Translations under genes and position numbers: made by a program
NCBI GenBank assembly: GCA_023136725.1
Contig: JAGLQR010000148.1
Coordinates: 1 to 5,315, forward strand
Source: Candidatus Aminicenantota bacterium
Lineage (GTDB): Bacteria > Acidobacteriota > Aminicenantia > UBA2199
Direction: 5' to 3'
DNA length: 5,315 bases
Notes under the pieces: generated by a model
Told to the model about the DNA's origin: nothing
Databases searched by the model: none
The model's input: the letters and a program-made list of their open reading frames with translations, nothing else
Part shown: in pieces, positions 1 through 5,315 of the stretch
How positions within the stretch are numbered: the stretch's first letter is position 1
Layout: the number at the start of each line of letters is the position of its first letter

Positions 1-649
1 TAAATCCCATAACATCAAGTGATACACTTTCAGAAGCAAATGCATATGATGGTAATAATTTGTCTTTGTTTGTTCCAAACAATAAAGGACGTAGTCCATA
101 TGGATCTCTAAACCCGAGCATCCCCTTCCCGGCAATATAGAAAACTACAGAATAGCTGCCTTTTATTTTTTTATAAATATATCTTACAGCTCCAAATATT
201 ATTTCCGGTGTGATCTCCTTAACCTTAAGCTTTTCCAGATAGTCTGCAAAGACATTTAGTATTACTTCCATATCTGAGTTGGAATTAATCACTCTGAAGG
301 AATTATTGAAAAGATCACTCTTTAATTCTTCAAAATTAGTTACATTTCCATTATGAGCACCTGCGATACCAAAAGGTGCATTAACCCAGTATGGCTGGGA
401 ATCTTCAACAGATCCCTCTCCGATAGTAGGATATCTGGTGTGTCCGATCCCTACATTTCCGGTTAATCTGGAAATATTTCTTTGATCAAAAATATCATTA
501 ACAAGGCCATTACCTTTCTTTAAATGGAATTTCCCGTCATAGGTGAGAATTCCCGCTGAATCCTGGCCCCTATGCTGAATTGTAAGCATAGAAGTGTATA
601 ATTTTGATATCACTTCATCATTATCAAATATACCAATTACACCGCACAT
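1..649 (-). CDS. purF: Amidophosphoribosyltransferase (glutamine PRPP amidotransferase), N-terminal part, cut by left edge
   Basis: PurF catalyses the first committed step of de novo purine synthesis: glutamine plus PRPP gives 5-phosphoribosylamine, in the cytoplasm. The 216 visible residues are the class II glutamine amidotransferase (Ntn) domain. Seen: Met-Cys-Gly start, so Cys2 becomes the N-terminal nucleophile after Met removal; IQHRGQDSAGI at 24-34; HTRYPT at 70-75; HNGN at 99-102; SNSDMEV at 123-129; and the family-typical FRDPYGLRPL at 180-189. IQHRGQDSAG and RDPYGLRPL separate it from GlmS and AsnB. The phosphoribosyltransferase half, and any iron-sulfur cysteines, lie off the left edge. 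The ATG at 649-647 is fixed by the catalytic Cys; there is no Bacillus-type propeptide in the likely transcript. No Shine-Dalgarno lies just upstream; the only G-run (677-674) is about 24 bases away. It is divergent from the plus-strand cluster. Confidence 0.96.
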   Translation of the reverse strand, partial: MCGVIGIFDNDEVISKLYTSMLTIQHRGQDSAGILTYDGKFHLKKGNGLVNDIFDQRNISRLTGNVGIGHTRYPTIGEGSVEDSQPYWVNAPFGIAGAHNGNVTNFEELKSDLFNNSFRVINSNSDMEVILNVFADYLEKLKVKEITPEIIFGAVRYIYKKIKGSYSVVFYIAGKGMLGFRDPYGLRPLLFGTNKDKLLPSYAFASESVSLDVMGF

Positions 650-659
650 ATTGTAAATA

Positions 660-688
660 TTTATAACTTGATTCCCCGCAAAAGTCAA
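660..688 (-). promoter_or_regulatory. Sigma70-type promoter of purF
   Basis: On the minus strand, TTGACT (688-683) is a 5/6 match to the -35 consensus. It lies exactly 17 bases upstream of TATAAA (665-660), a 5/6 match to the -10 consensus. Transcription would then begin near 652-655, only about 3-6 bases before the purF ATG, so the mRNA would be nearly leaderless. The spacing and match quality make this the best promoter in the window; the start point itself is inferred. Confidence 0.7.
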
Positions 689-701
689 TGAAAGTCATTG
701 A
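681..701. promoter_or_regulatory. Operator-like palindrome / 10-base tandem repeat over the purF -35 box
   Basis: Positions 685-701 are a perfect inverted repeat, TCAATGA-AAG-TCATTGA (7-base arms, 3-base centre). The same stretch also reads as two tandem 10-base units at 681-690 and 691-700 that differ at one position, i.e. one helical turn apart. The site overlaps the purF -35 hexamer (683-688), so a bound dimeric regulator would block RNA polymerase. It does not resemble the enterobacterial PurR operator or the Gram-positive PurBox. The regulator is unknown and the role is inferred from symmetry and position. Confidence 0.45.
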
Positions 702-713
702 TGTTCCTGATAC

Positions 714-743
714 TTTATATTTTCGAATAAACATGTATATAAA
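714..743 (+). promoter_or_regulatory. Possible promoter for the plus-strand cluster (weak)
   Basis: TTTATA (714-719, 4/6 to the -35 consensus) is followed after 18 bases by TATAAA (738-743, 5/6 to the -10 consensus). A start near 750 would give a leader of about 43 bases before the phosphoesterase GTG. The two elements also contain a 7-base inverted repeat, TTTATAT (714-720) and ATATAAA (737-743). The region is very AT-rich, so chance matches are likely. An alternative -10, TATGAT at 776-781, has no good -35 partner. Confidence 0.25.
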
Positions 744-765
744 ATCCGGTCCACTGTTTTCTTTA

Positions 766-792
766 TTCAGATCACTATGATAGAATCCTGAA
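766..792 (+). other. Possible bulged hairpin immediately before the phosphoesterase start codon
   Basis: TTCAGATCA (766-774) can pair with TGAT (778-781) and CTGAA (788-792) around a CTA loop. This gives a nine-base-pair stem interrupted by a six-base bulge (782-787) on the 3' side. It ends on the base before the GTG at 793, in the place where a ribosome binding site is expected and none is visible. It would exist only in transcripts starting upstream of 766. It is short and unproven. Confidence 0.2.
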
Positions 793-1287
793 GTGGAAAA
801 TTTAAAGATATCACTTTTGTCAGATTCTCATGACAATATTGAAAATTTGAAAAAAGTTGTTGATATTTCAAATGACAGAAATTGTTCCCATATTTTTCAT
901 CTTGGTGATATTGTCGCTCCAATATCAGCTGAAATACTAAAGAACTTTAATGGAGAAGTAATCGCAGTATTTGGAAATTGCGATGGTGATAAAATTGAGT
1001 TAAAGAGGGTGTTTAATCTTATTGGTGGTGAAATAAACAAACCTCCATATAAATTCAGACTTTTCAACAGATCATTTATTTTAATGCATGAGCCGTTCCT
1101 ACTTCGTGAAGTTATACTTTCGGGAGAACCTGATTTTATATTCTTTGGACATACTCATGAGTGTGATTTCAGAAGAGAAGGAAAAACTGTTATAATAAAT
1201 CCGGGAGAGACAGCTGGAATTAAAAATAAACCAACTTTTTATATTATGGATATATTTAAGGATGATTTTGAAGAGATCAATTTGTAA
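793..1287 (+). CDS. YfcE/MJ0936-family metallophosphoesterase
   Basis: A 164-residue calcineurin-like phosphoesterase, the usual size for the small YfcE/MJ0936 group, whose members hydrolyse phosphodiesters with two bound metal ions (often Mn). The natural substrate is generally unknown, so none is assigned. Seen: D11-x-H13 (SDSHDN), G38-D39, G61-N62 (GNCD), H99, GHTH at 119-122 and NPG at 136-138. All seven expected metal ligands (D11, H13, D39, N62, H99, H120, H122) are present. The residue after H99 is Glu where many relatives have Gly. No signal peptide or membrane segment, so cytoplasmic. The GTG start is the only plausible one: an in-frame TAG lies at 781-783, and the next candidate (TTG 817) would remove the N-terminal strand and leave the DxH motif at the very end. 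No Shine-Dalgarno is visible. It is first in a run of packed genes, 27 bases before the next. Confidence 0.9.
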   Translation: MENLKISLLSDSHDNIENLKKVVDISNDRNCSHIFHLGDIVAPISAEILKNFNGEVIAVFGNCDGDKIELKRVFNLIGGEINKPPYKFRLFNRSFILMHEPFLLREVILSGEPDFIFFGHTHECDFRREGKTVIINPGETAGIKNKPTFYIMDIFKDDFEEINL

Positions 1288-1302
1288 ATATTCATTTTTT
1301 AT

Positions 1303-1307
1303 AGGGG
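1303..1307 (+). promoter_or_regulatory. Ribosome binding site of the CNNM/CorC-type gene
   Basis: AGGGG sits seven bases before the ATG at 1315. It is a clear Shine-Dalgarno-like site, supports that start, and shows that this organism uses such sites, in contrast to purF and the phosphoesterase gene. Confidence 0.65.
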
Positions 1308-1314
1308 TTATCAA

Positions 1315-2529
1315 ATGACGATTCTTTTCTATGCAATATTATTTGTCATTACATTTATATTCTACATGCTTGAAATAAGCTTCAGGAGTTTTTCTAAAGT
1401 ATCTCTGGCCGGATTCATTGATGACCGCCGGAAGAAAAAAAAATTTAATTCCGAACTTGTAAATAATTATGAAATGATACTCAATTCACTTCAGTCATTT
1501 TCTTTCTTTCTTCAATTATCACTATTTATTTTTTCATACTTTCTGCTTATTAAAATATTTGACAATGAGTTGTTGCTGATCACAGTTTTGATATTCCTTT
1601 TTATTTTTATATTTGATTTTCTGATATATATGATCGCCTTTTTCAACAAGGACTTTATTCTTGAGAAATTCATACCTCTCTACAAAATCCCAAAATTGTT
1701 TTTCTCACCTGCAAATTTTGTATTTTCAATTTTCCTTAGAAGAAGGGCACTTCCTTCAATAAATGAAGGTGATGATCTTAGTGAAAAAGAACTTGAAGTT
1801 TTCATTGAAGAGGGTAGAAAAGAGGGGGTCATTGAGAAAGAAGATACAGAAATGATTGAGAGTGTCCTCGAATTCGGTGATACGCTGGTTAAAGAGATTA
1901 TGACCCCCAGAGTGGATATGATCTATATTGACAGGGAAAGTAAACCAGAAGAACTCTTATCGATAGTTAAAAAATATAAAAAATCAAGATATCCTGTTAT
2001 TTCAAGAAGAGTGGATAATGTAGTAGGAATCATTCTTTCCAAAGATATCTTCAATTACTGGAATAAAAAAGATGTTGAAATCTCAAAATTATTAAGAGAT
2101 CCATTCTTCATCCCGGAAACAATGAGAATTCTTGAATTATTGAAAGAACTCCAGAGATCAAGCCAAAAGTTTGCAGTTGTTGTCGATGAGTTCGGAGGAG
2201 TCTCAGGGGTTGTCACCATGGAGGATATAATTGAAGAGATCGTCGGAGAGATTCAGGATGAATATGATGAAGATGTTAAACAGATAGTAAAAGAGAGTGA
2301 TTATTTCCTTGTGAACGGGGATACAGATATATATGAACTCGAAGATGTTACCGGTATTGAGATTGAAGAGGATGAGGACTTCCAGACAGTTTCAGGACTT
2401 GTAAGCTTCAAATTGGGTAAAATCCCCAGAAAGAATGAAAAGATTGTTATATATGGTCATGTTTTTCAGGTTACAGAGATAAAAAAAAATAGAATTTTAA
2501 AGGTAAAGATATTCCATGAAAAAAAATAA
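1315..2529 (+). CDS. CNNM/CorC (HlyC/TlyC-type) membrane protein with two CBS domains and divergent DUF21 region
   Basis: A 404-residue protein with the layout of the CorB/CorC/CNNM family, linked to Mg2+ or Na+ export and often annotated as hemolysin-related. Residues 1-22 and about 58-110 are strongly hydrophobic (roughly three membrane segments), with a basic loop RRKKKK at 38-43, matching a DUF21-type membrane region. An acidic linker (153-190) leads to two CBS domains: the first about 192-250 (MTPRVDM at 196-202, then SRYPV), the second about 256-312 with the hallmark VVDEFGGVSGVVTMEDIIEE (289-308). A CorC_HlyC C-terminal domain fills about 325-402. The soluble half is well conserved. 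The membrane half keeps Glu20 but appears to lack the usual GE-x-x-PK signature (FDFLIY at 100-105), so ion transport is uncertain. It overlaps era by 14 bases. Flavobacterial GldE belongs to the same family, but nothing here points to gliding. Confidence 0.9.
   Translation: MTILFYAILFVITFIFYMLEISFRSFSKVSLAGFIDDRRKKKKFNSELVNNYEMILNSLQSFSFFLQLSLFIFSYFLLIKIFDNELLLITVLIFLFIFIFDFLIYMIAFFNKDFILEKFIPLYKIPKLFFSPANFVFSIFLRRRALPSINEGDDLSEKELEVFIEEGRKEGVIEKEDTEMIESVLEFGDTLVKEIMTPRVDMIYIDRESKPEELLSIVKKYKKSRYPVISRRVDNVVGIILSKDIFNYWNKKDVEISKLLRDPFFIPETMRILELLKELQRSSQKFAVVVDEFGGVSGVVTMEDIIEEIVGEIQDEYDEDVKQIVKESDYFLVNGDTDIYELEDVTGIEIEEDEDFQTVSGLVSFKLGKIPRKNEKIVIYGHVFQVTEIKKNRILKVKIFHEKK
1435..1443 (+). repeat. 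Nine-A homopolymer inside the CNNM/CorC-type gene
   Basis: A run of nine A encodes part of the basic loop after the first membrane segment. Such runs are known sites of polymerase slippage; a slip here would destroy almost the whole protein. Confidence 0.9.
2481..2489 (+). repeat. Nine-A homopolymer near the 3' end of the CNNM/CorC-type gene
   Basis: A run of nine A at codons 389-392, about 40 bases before the stop. Adding one A gives TAG straight after the run. Removing one A gives TAA at the bases now numbered 2498-2500. Either slip would trim about 10-13 residues from the C-terminal domain and end translation before the era start instead of overlapping it. Confidence 0.9.
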
Positions 2530-3394
2530 AAATTCCGGATATGTTGCATTAATAGGAAGGACAAACGCGGGAAAGTCGACGTTCCTTAACTCAATACTTG
2601 AAACAAAGGTTTCAATTGTTTCTGACAAGCCCCAAACCACCAGGAGACAAATACTCGGGATACATACTACTCCTAAAGGCCAGGTAGTATTTTTTGATTC
2701 ACCGGGAATCCATAAGCCTGAATACAGGCTTAATCAGAAGATGATGAAGGATGTTCACAACTCTTTAATGGATGCTGATCTGATCCTATATTTCGTGGAT
2801 ATCAAAGACAGAGATGAAGACAATTTCATCATATCTCTGCTGGATGACAAAAAGAATGTTTTTCTCGTGATCAATAAAATTGATAAACTTGCAAAAGAGA
2901 AAGCTCTGGTTAAAATGAATAGAATGAAAGATATGTATCCCTGGAAAGAGATAGTACCCATCTCCGCTTTAAAAAAAACAAATATTGATCTTCTCGAAGA
3001 TCTTATATTCAGCTATCTTCCCGAAAGTGATATTCAATTCTATGATGAAGAAGAATCCACGGTACAATCGGAAAAATTCTATATTTCAGAACTTATCAGG
3101 GAAAAACTACTTAACCAAACAAGAGATGAATTACCCTATTCCACATTTGTAAAGGCCGATGAGATAAAAGATCGTGGGAATATAATATATGTAAGAGCAA
3201 CTATTCATGTTGAAAAACCTTCCCAGAGAAAGATCGTTATAGGCAAGAAAGGGTTAATGATAAAAAAGATAGGAGAAGATGCCAGGGTTGAGATTGAAGA
3301 GTATTTTGACAAGAAAGTTTTTCTCGATCTGTTCGTTAAAGTTGTTCCGAACTGGAGAAATTCTCAATTTATTCTTCAGGATATCTTTGAGTAA
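2516..3394 (+). CDS. era: GTPase Era
   Basis: Era is an essential ribosome-assembly GTPase that binds 16S rRNA near its 3' end and acts in 30S maturation. The 292-residue length is typical. Seen in order: G1 GRTNAGKS (14-21); G2/switch I KPQTTR (38-43); G3 DSPG (61-64, usually DTPG) followed by IHKP; G4 NKID (120-123); G5 SAL (150-152); then a C-terminal KH domain with the RNA-binding loop IVIGKKGLMIKKIG (240-253) and the Era ending VKVVPNW (274-280). The P-loop and guanine-specificity motifs are intact. The start is the only ATG that gives the usual short leader before the first strand. It overlaps the upstream gene by 14 bases, which suggests translational coupling; AAAGG at 2499-2503 is a somewhat distant ribosome binding site (12-base spacer). 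Confidence 0.97.
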   Translation: MKKNKNSGYVALIGRTNAGKSTFLNSILETKVSIVSDKPQTTRRQILGIHTTPKGQVVFFDSPGIHKPEYRLNQKMMKDVHNSLMDADLILYFVDIKDRDEDNFIISLLDDKKNVFLVINKIDKLAKEKALVKMNRMKDMYPWKEIVPISALKKTNIDLLEDLIFSYLPESDIQFYDEEESTVQSEKFYISELIREKLLNQTRDELPYSTFVKADEIKDRGNIIYVRATIHVEKPSQRKIVIGKKGLMIKKIGEDARVEIEEYFDKKVFLDLFVKVVPNWRNSQFILQDIFE

Positions 3395-3405
3395 CTTCCC
3401 TACCC

Positions 3406-3433
3406 TTATCATCCTATAGTGTTGACTTATAAT
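3406..3433 (+). promoter_or_regulatory. Candidate ileS promoter
   Basis: A perfect TATAAT lies at 3428-3433 with TTATCA (4/6 to the -35 consensus) at 3406-3411, spacer 16. Transcription would start near 3440, leaving a leader of about 53 bases before ileS. A TTGACT at 3422-3427 directly abuts the TATAAT; the -10-like sequence at the right distance from it (GAAAAT, 3445-3450) is weak. The 98-base gap after era, with a consensus -10, fits a separate promoter, but read-through from era is equally possible. Confidence 0.45.
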
Positions 3434-3443
3434 AAGAAATAGT

Positions 3444-3457
3444 GGAAAATAATTTCC
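3444..3457 (+). other. Small hairpin in the ileS leader
   Basis: GGAAA (3444-3448) and TTTCC (3453-3457) form a five-base-pair stem with a four-base loop (ATAA); a run of six T follows six bases later (3464-3469). The stem is short and only 40% GC, and the T-run is not adjacent, so it is a poor intrinsic terminator. If transcription starts near 3440 it would form the very 5' end of the ileS mRNA. Confidence 0.25.
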
Positions 3458-3478
3458 TATAAATTTTTTCAACTTTTT

Positions 3479-3484
3479 GGAGAG
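3479..3484 (+). promoter_or_regulatory. Ribosome binding site of ileS
   Basis: GGAGAG lies eight bases before the ATG at 3493 and supports that start. Confidence 0.6.
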
Positions 3485-3492
3485 CAAAACAA

Positions 3493-5315
3493 ATGGAAAG
3501 CGAAAAAAAGATCAAATGGAAAGATACATTAAATCTTCCAAAAACAGATTTCCCCATGAAAGCGCAATTATCCCGCAAAGAACCCGAATTATTGAAATTC
3601 TGGGAAGAAATGGATATTTATGGAAAAATTATTGACAAAAATAAAGATAGTGAACTTTTCATTTTGCATGACGGCCCCCCTTATGCCAACGGCAATATTC
3701 ATCTGGGCCATGCTTTAAATAAACTTTTAAAGGATTTTATTGTTAAAACAAATTCCATGCTGGGTTTCAACGCCCCATATGTACCCGGCTGGGATTGTCA
3801 CGGACTCCCGATCGAGATCAAAGTAGATAAGAAGCTAGGTTCGAAAAAGAGAGATATGTCTATTCCTGAAATCAGGGAAAAATGCAGAGTTTATGCTGAA
3901 AACTATATTGATATTCAAAGAGAAGAATTTAAGCGGCTTGGAATATTTGGTGACTGGGATAATCCTTATAAAACCATTGATCCTCAATATGAAGCATATA
4001 TTATTGATACATTCCGGTCATTTGTTGAAAAGGGTAATATAATCAGGAAAAAAAGGCCTGTCTATTGGTGTACTTCCTGCCATACAGCTCTGGCAGAAGC
4101 AGAAGTTGAATATGACAATCATACTTCACCCTCTATCTATGTGAAATTCCTGCTCAAAGAACTGCCTGATGTACTTACCGAATATTCTGAAAAAAAAATA
4201 CACATTCTGATTTGGACAACAACACCATGGACAATTCCGGCAAATCTTGCAATTGCTGTTAAGGAAGACTATCAATACACCCTGTTCGAGACAAATGGCG
4301 AATTATATATAGCTGCTGATCAATTAGTTGAGAATATCGCCAATAAGCTGAATAAAAAATTTACAAAATTAAAAACATTTAAAGGTGATATCCTGAAAGG
4401 ACTTAATACACTTCACCCTCTCTATAACAGAGATTCAATTGTCATAACTACCGATTATGTTGAATTGGATCAGGGGACAGGATGTGTACATACAGCTCCG
4501 GGCCATGGAGAGGACGATTATAGAGCAGGATTGGAATATAACCTTGAAATCTATGCCCCTGTCGGCCCTACAGGACTTTTTGATGATTCAACGGGTAAAT
4601 ATGCAGGTCAGCACATATTCGCCTCAAATAAGACGATTGTCGAAGATTTAAAGGATAATAATAACCTCATACATGATGAAAATATAGAACACTCATATCC
4701 CCATTGCTGGAGATGCAAAAAACCGATCATATACAGAGCTACGGAACAATGGTTTATTGCGATGGATAATGCGGAACTTCGTTCAAAAGCACTTGAAGAA
4801 TTAAAAAAAGTAAAATGGATCCCTGAATGGGGTGAAGAAAGGATCTCAAATATGATCGAGAACCGTCCTGACTGGTGTATATCCAGGCAGAGAAATTGGG
4901 GAGTGCCTTTACCTGTTTTTTTCTGCAAAAAGTGTAATGAACCTCTTGTAGATAAAGAAATCATCGTAGGAATCCGTGATCATTTCCGGAAGAATGGATC
5001 CGACAGCTGGTATAAAGATGATATTTCGAAGTTTCTCCCTTCCGGAACAACTTGTAATAAATGCGGATCAACCGATTTTGAAAAAGGGATGGACATACTT
5101 GATGTCTGGTTCGAGTCAGGTTCATCTTTCGGAGTACTTGAAAACTATCCCGGCCATCAATTCCCTGCTGATCTTTACCTTGAAGGTGGAGATCAATACA
5201 GAGGTTGGTTCCACTCTTCTCTGCTTGTTGGTATAAGTTATAAGGAAAGTTCACCCTATAAAACAGTTCTTACCCATGGATGGACTCTTGACAAAGATGG
5301 TAAGGCAATGTCCAA
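3493..5315 (+). CDS. ileS: Isoleucyl-tRNA synthetase, N-terminal two thirds, cut by right edge
   Basis: IleRS charges tRNA-Ile with isoleucine using ATP and hydrolyses mischarged valyl-tRNA. The frame is open for 607 full codons with no stop. Seen: GPPYANGNIHLGH (61-73, the HIGH motif as HLGH); PGWDCHGLPIE (about 98-108); the CP1 editing domain with WTTTPWT (241-247) and GTGCVHTAPGHGEDD (328-342), whose closing Asp belongs to the editing site; DWCISRQRNWGVP (460-472); two CxxC pairs (478/481 and 521/524) able to bind one zinc; DVWFESGSSFG (537-547); and YLEGGDQYRGWFHSS (563-577). The last residues read DGKAMS, so the window ends inside the KMSKS signature. The anticodon-binding domain and any C-terminal zinc finger lie beyond the edge. 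Normal bacterial IleRS is about 900-1,050 residues. No frameshift was found on reading every codon. It follows era by 98 bases. Confidence 0.97.
   Translation, partial: MESEKKIKWKDTLNLPKTDFPMKAQLSRKEPELLKFWEEMDIYGKIIDKNKDSELFILHDGPPYANGNIHLGHALNKLLKDFIVKTNSMLGFNAPYVPGWDCHGLPIEIKVDKKLGSKKRDMSIPEIREKCRVYAENYIDIQREEFKRLGIFGDWDNPYKTIDPQYEAYIIDTFRSFVEKGNIIRKKRPVYWCTSCHTALAEAEVEYDNHTSPSIYVKFLLKELPDVLTEYSEKKIHILIWTTTPWTIPANLAIAVKEDYQYTLFETNGELYIAADQLVENIANKLNKKFTKLKTFKGDILKGLNTLHPLYNRDSIVITTDYVELDQGTGCVHTAPGHGEDDYRAGLEYNLEIYAPVGPTGLFDDSTGKYAGQHIFASNKTIVEDLKDNNNLIHDENIEHSYPHCWRCKKPIIYRATEQWFIAMDNAELRSKALEELKKVKWIPEWGEERISNMIENRPDWCISRQRNWGVPLPVFFCKKCNEPLVDKEIIVGIRDHFRKNGSDSWYKDDISKFLPSGTTCNKCGSTDFEKGMDILDVWFESGSSFGVLENYPGHQFPADLYLEGGDQYRGWFHSSLLVGISYKESSPYKTVLTHGWTLDKDGKAMS
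4190..4198 (+). repeat. Nine-A homopolymer inside ileS
   Basis: Nine A in the codons for E233-I236, between the start of the CP1 insertion and the WTTTPWT motif. It is a possible slippage site in an otherwise intact essential gene. Confidence 0.9.

Noticed and set aside
650..688. An upstream in-frame TTG (688-686) giving purF a 13-residue propeptide, as in Bacillus-type PurF.
   Set aside because: The TTG lies inside the -35 box and would not be in a transcript started from the promoter. It has no Shine-Dalgarno, and the frame is closed just upstream by TGA at 697-695.
650..792. Purine riboswitch, PurR operator or PurBox controlling purF.
   Set aside because: The predicted purF leader is only a few bases, too short for an aptamer, and I saw no match to the known PurR operator or PurBox sequences.
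3444..3469. Intrinsic terminator after era.
   Set aside because: The stem is five base pairs and AT-rich, and the T-run starts six bases after it; this is too weak to call.
3254..3487. Antisense open frame of 77 codons over the era 3' end and the era-ileS gap.
   Set aside because: Most of it is the reverse of the conserved Era KH domain, and the rest covers the ileS promoter and leader; no family resemblance.
3395..3492. T-box riboswitch before ileS.
   Set aside because: Only 98 bases separate era from ileS, and I see no T-box consensus or large specifier stem.
4608..4964. Antisense open frame of 118 codons within ileS, with others at 4961-5254 (minus) and 4976-5236 (plus).
   Set aside because: All lie within the fully conserved IleRS reading frame, show no recognisable domain and have no convincing start signals; they are shadows of ileS.
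1..5315. A novel defence, mobile or secondary-metabolism system.
   Set aside because: All five genes belong to common housekeeping families, with no transposase, integrase, toxin-antitoxin pair, repeat array or compositional break.

Overview
The window looks like part of a bacterial chromosome: AT-rich (GC roughly one third by eye), densely coded, and carrying housekeeping genes. Every gene is a widespread bacterial family. I see no mobile element, CRISPR array, tRNA or rRNA. The phylum cannot be fixed from this much sequence. The codon use and A-rich runs fit many low-GC lineages, and nothing suggests recent transfer of any segment.

Layout: on the minus strand, 1-649 is the 5' part (216 codons) of purF, the first enzyme of de novo purine synthesis; it runs off the left edge. 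A 143-base divergent intergenic region (650-792) follows. It holds a strong sigma70-type promoter for purF that leaves almost no 5' leader, an operator-like palindrome on the -35 box, and weaker signals facing the other way. On the plus strand come a YfcE/MJ0936-type metallophosphoesterase (793-1287), a CNNM/CorC-type membrane protein with CBS domains (1315-2529), the GTPase Era (2516-3394) and, after a 98-base gap with its own promoter candidate, the 5' two thirds of ileS (3493 to the right edge). The ileS frame is open to the end and stops just inside its KMSKS signature.

The three plus-strand genes before ileS are tightly packed (27-base gap, then a 14-base overlap) and are probably one transcript; ileS may be read through from it, started from its own promoter, or both. 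Functionally the cluster combines ribosome maturation (Era), tRNA charging (IleRS), a probable phosphodiesterase and a CBS-domain membrane protein. I infer no single pathway; it looks like a growth-related housekeeping cluster.

I found no convincing undescribed system. The points most worth checking are the nearly leaderless purF with its palindrome/tandem-repeat control site, the apparent loss of the GE-x-x-PK signature from the CNNM-type membrane domain, and a nine-A tract near the end of the same gene where a slip in either direction gives an immediate stop just before era.
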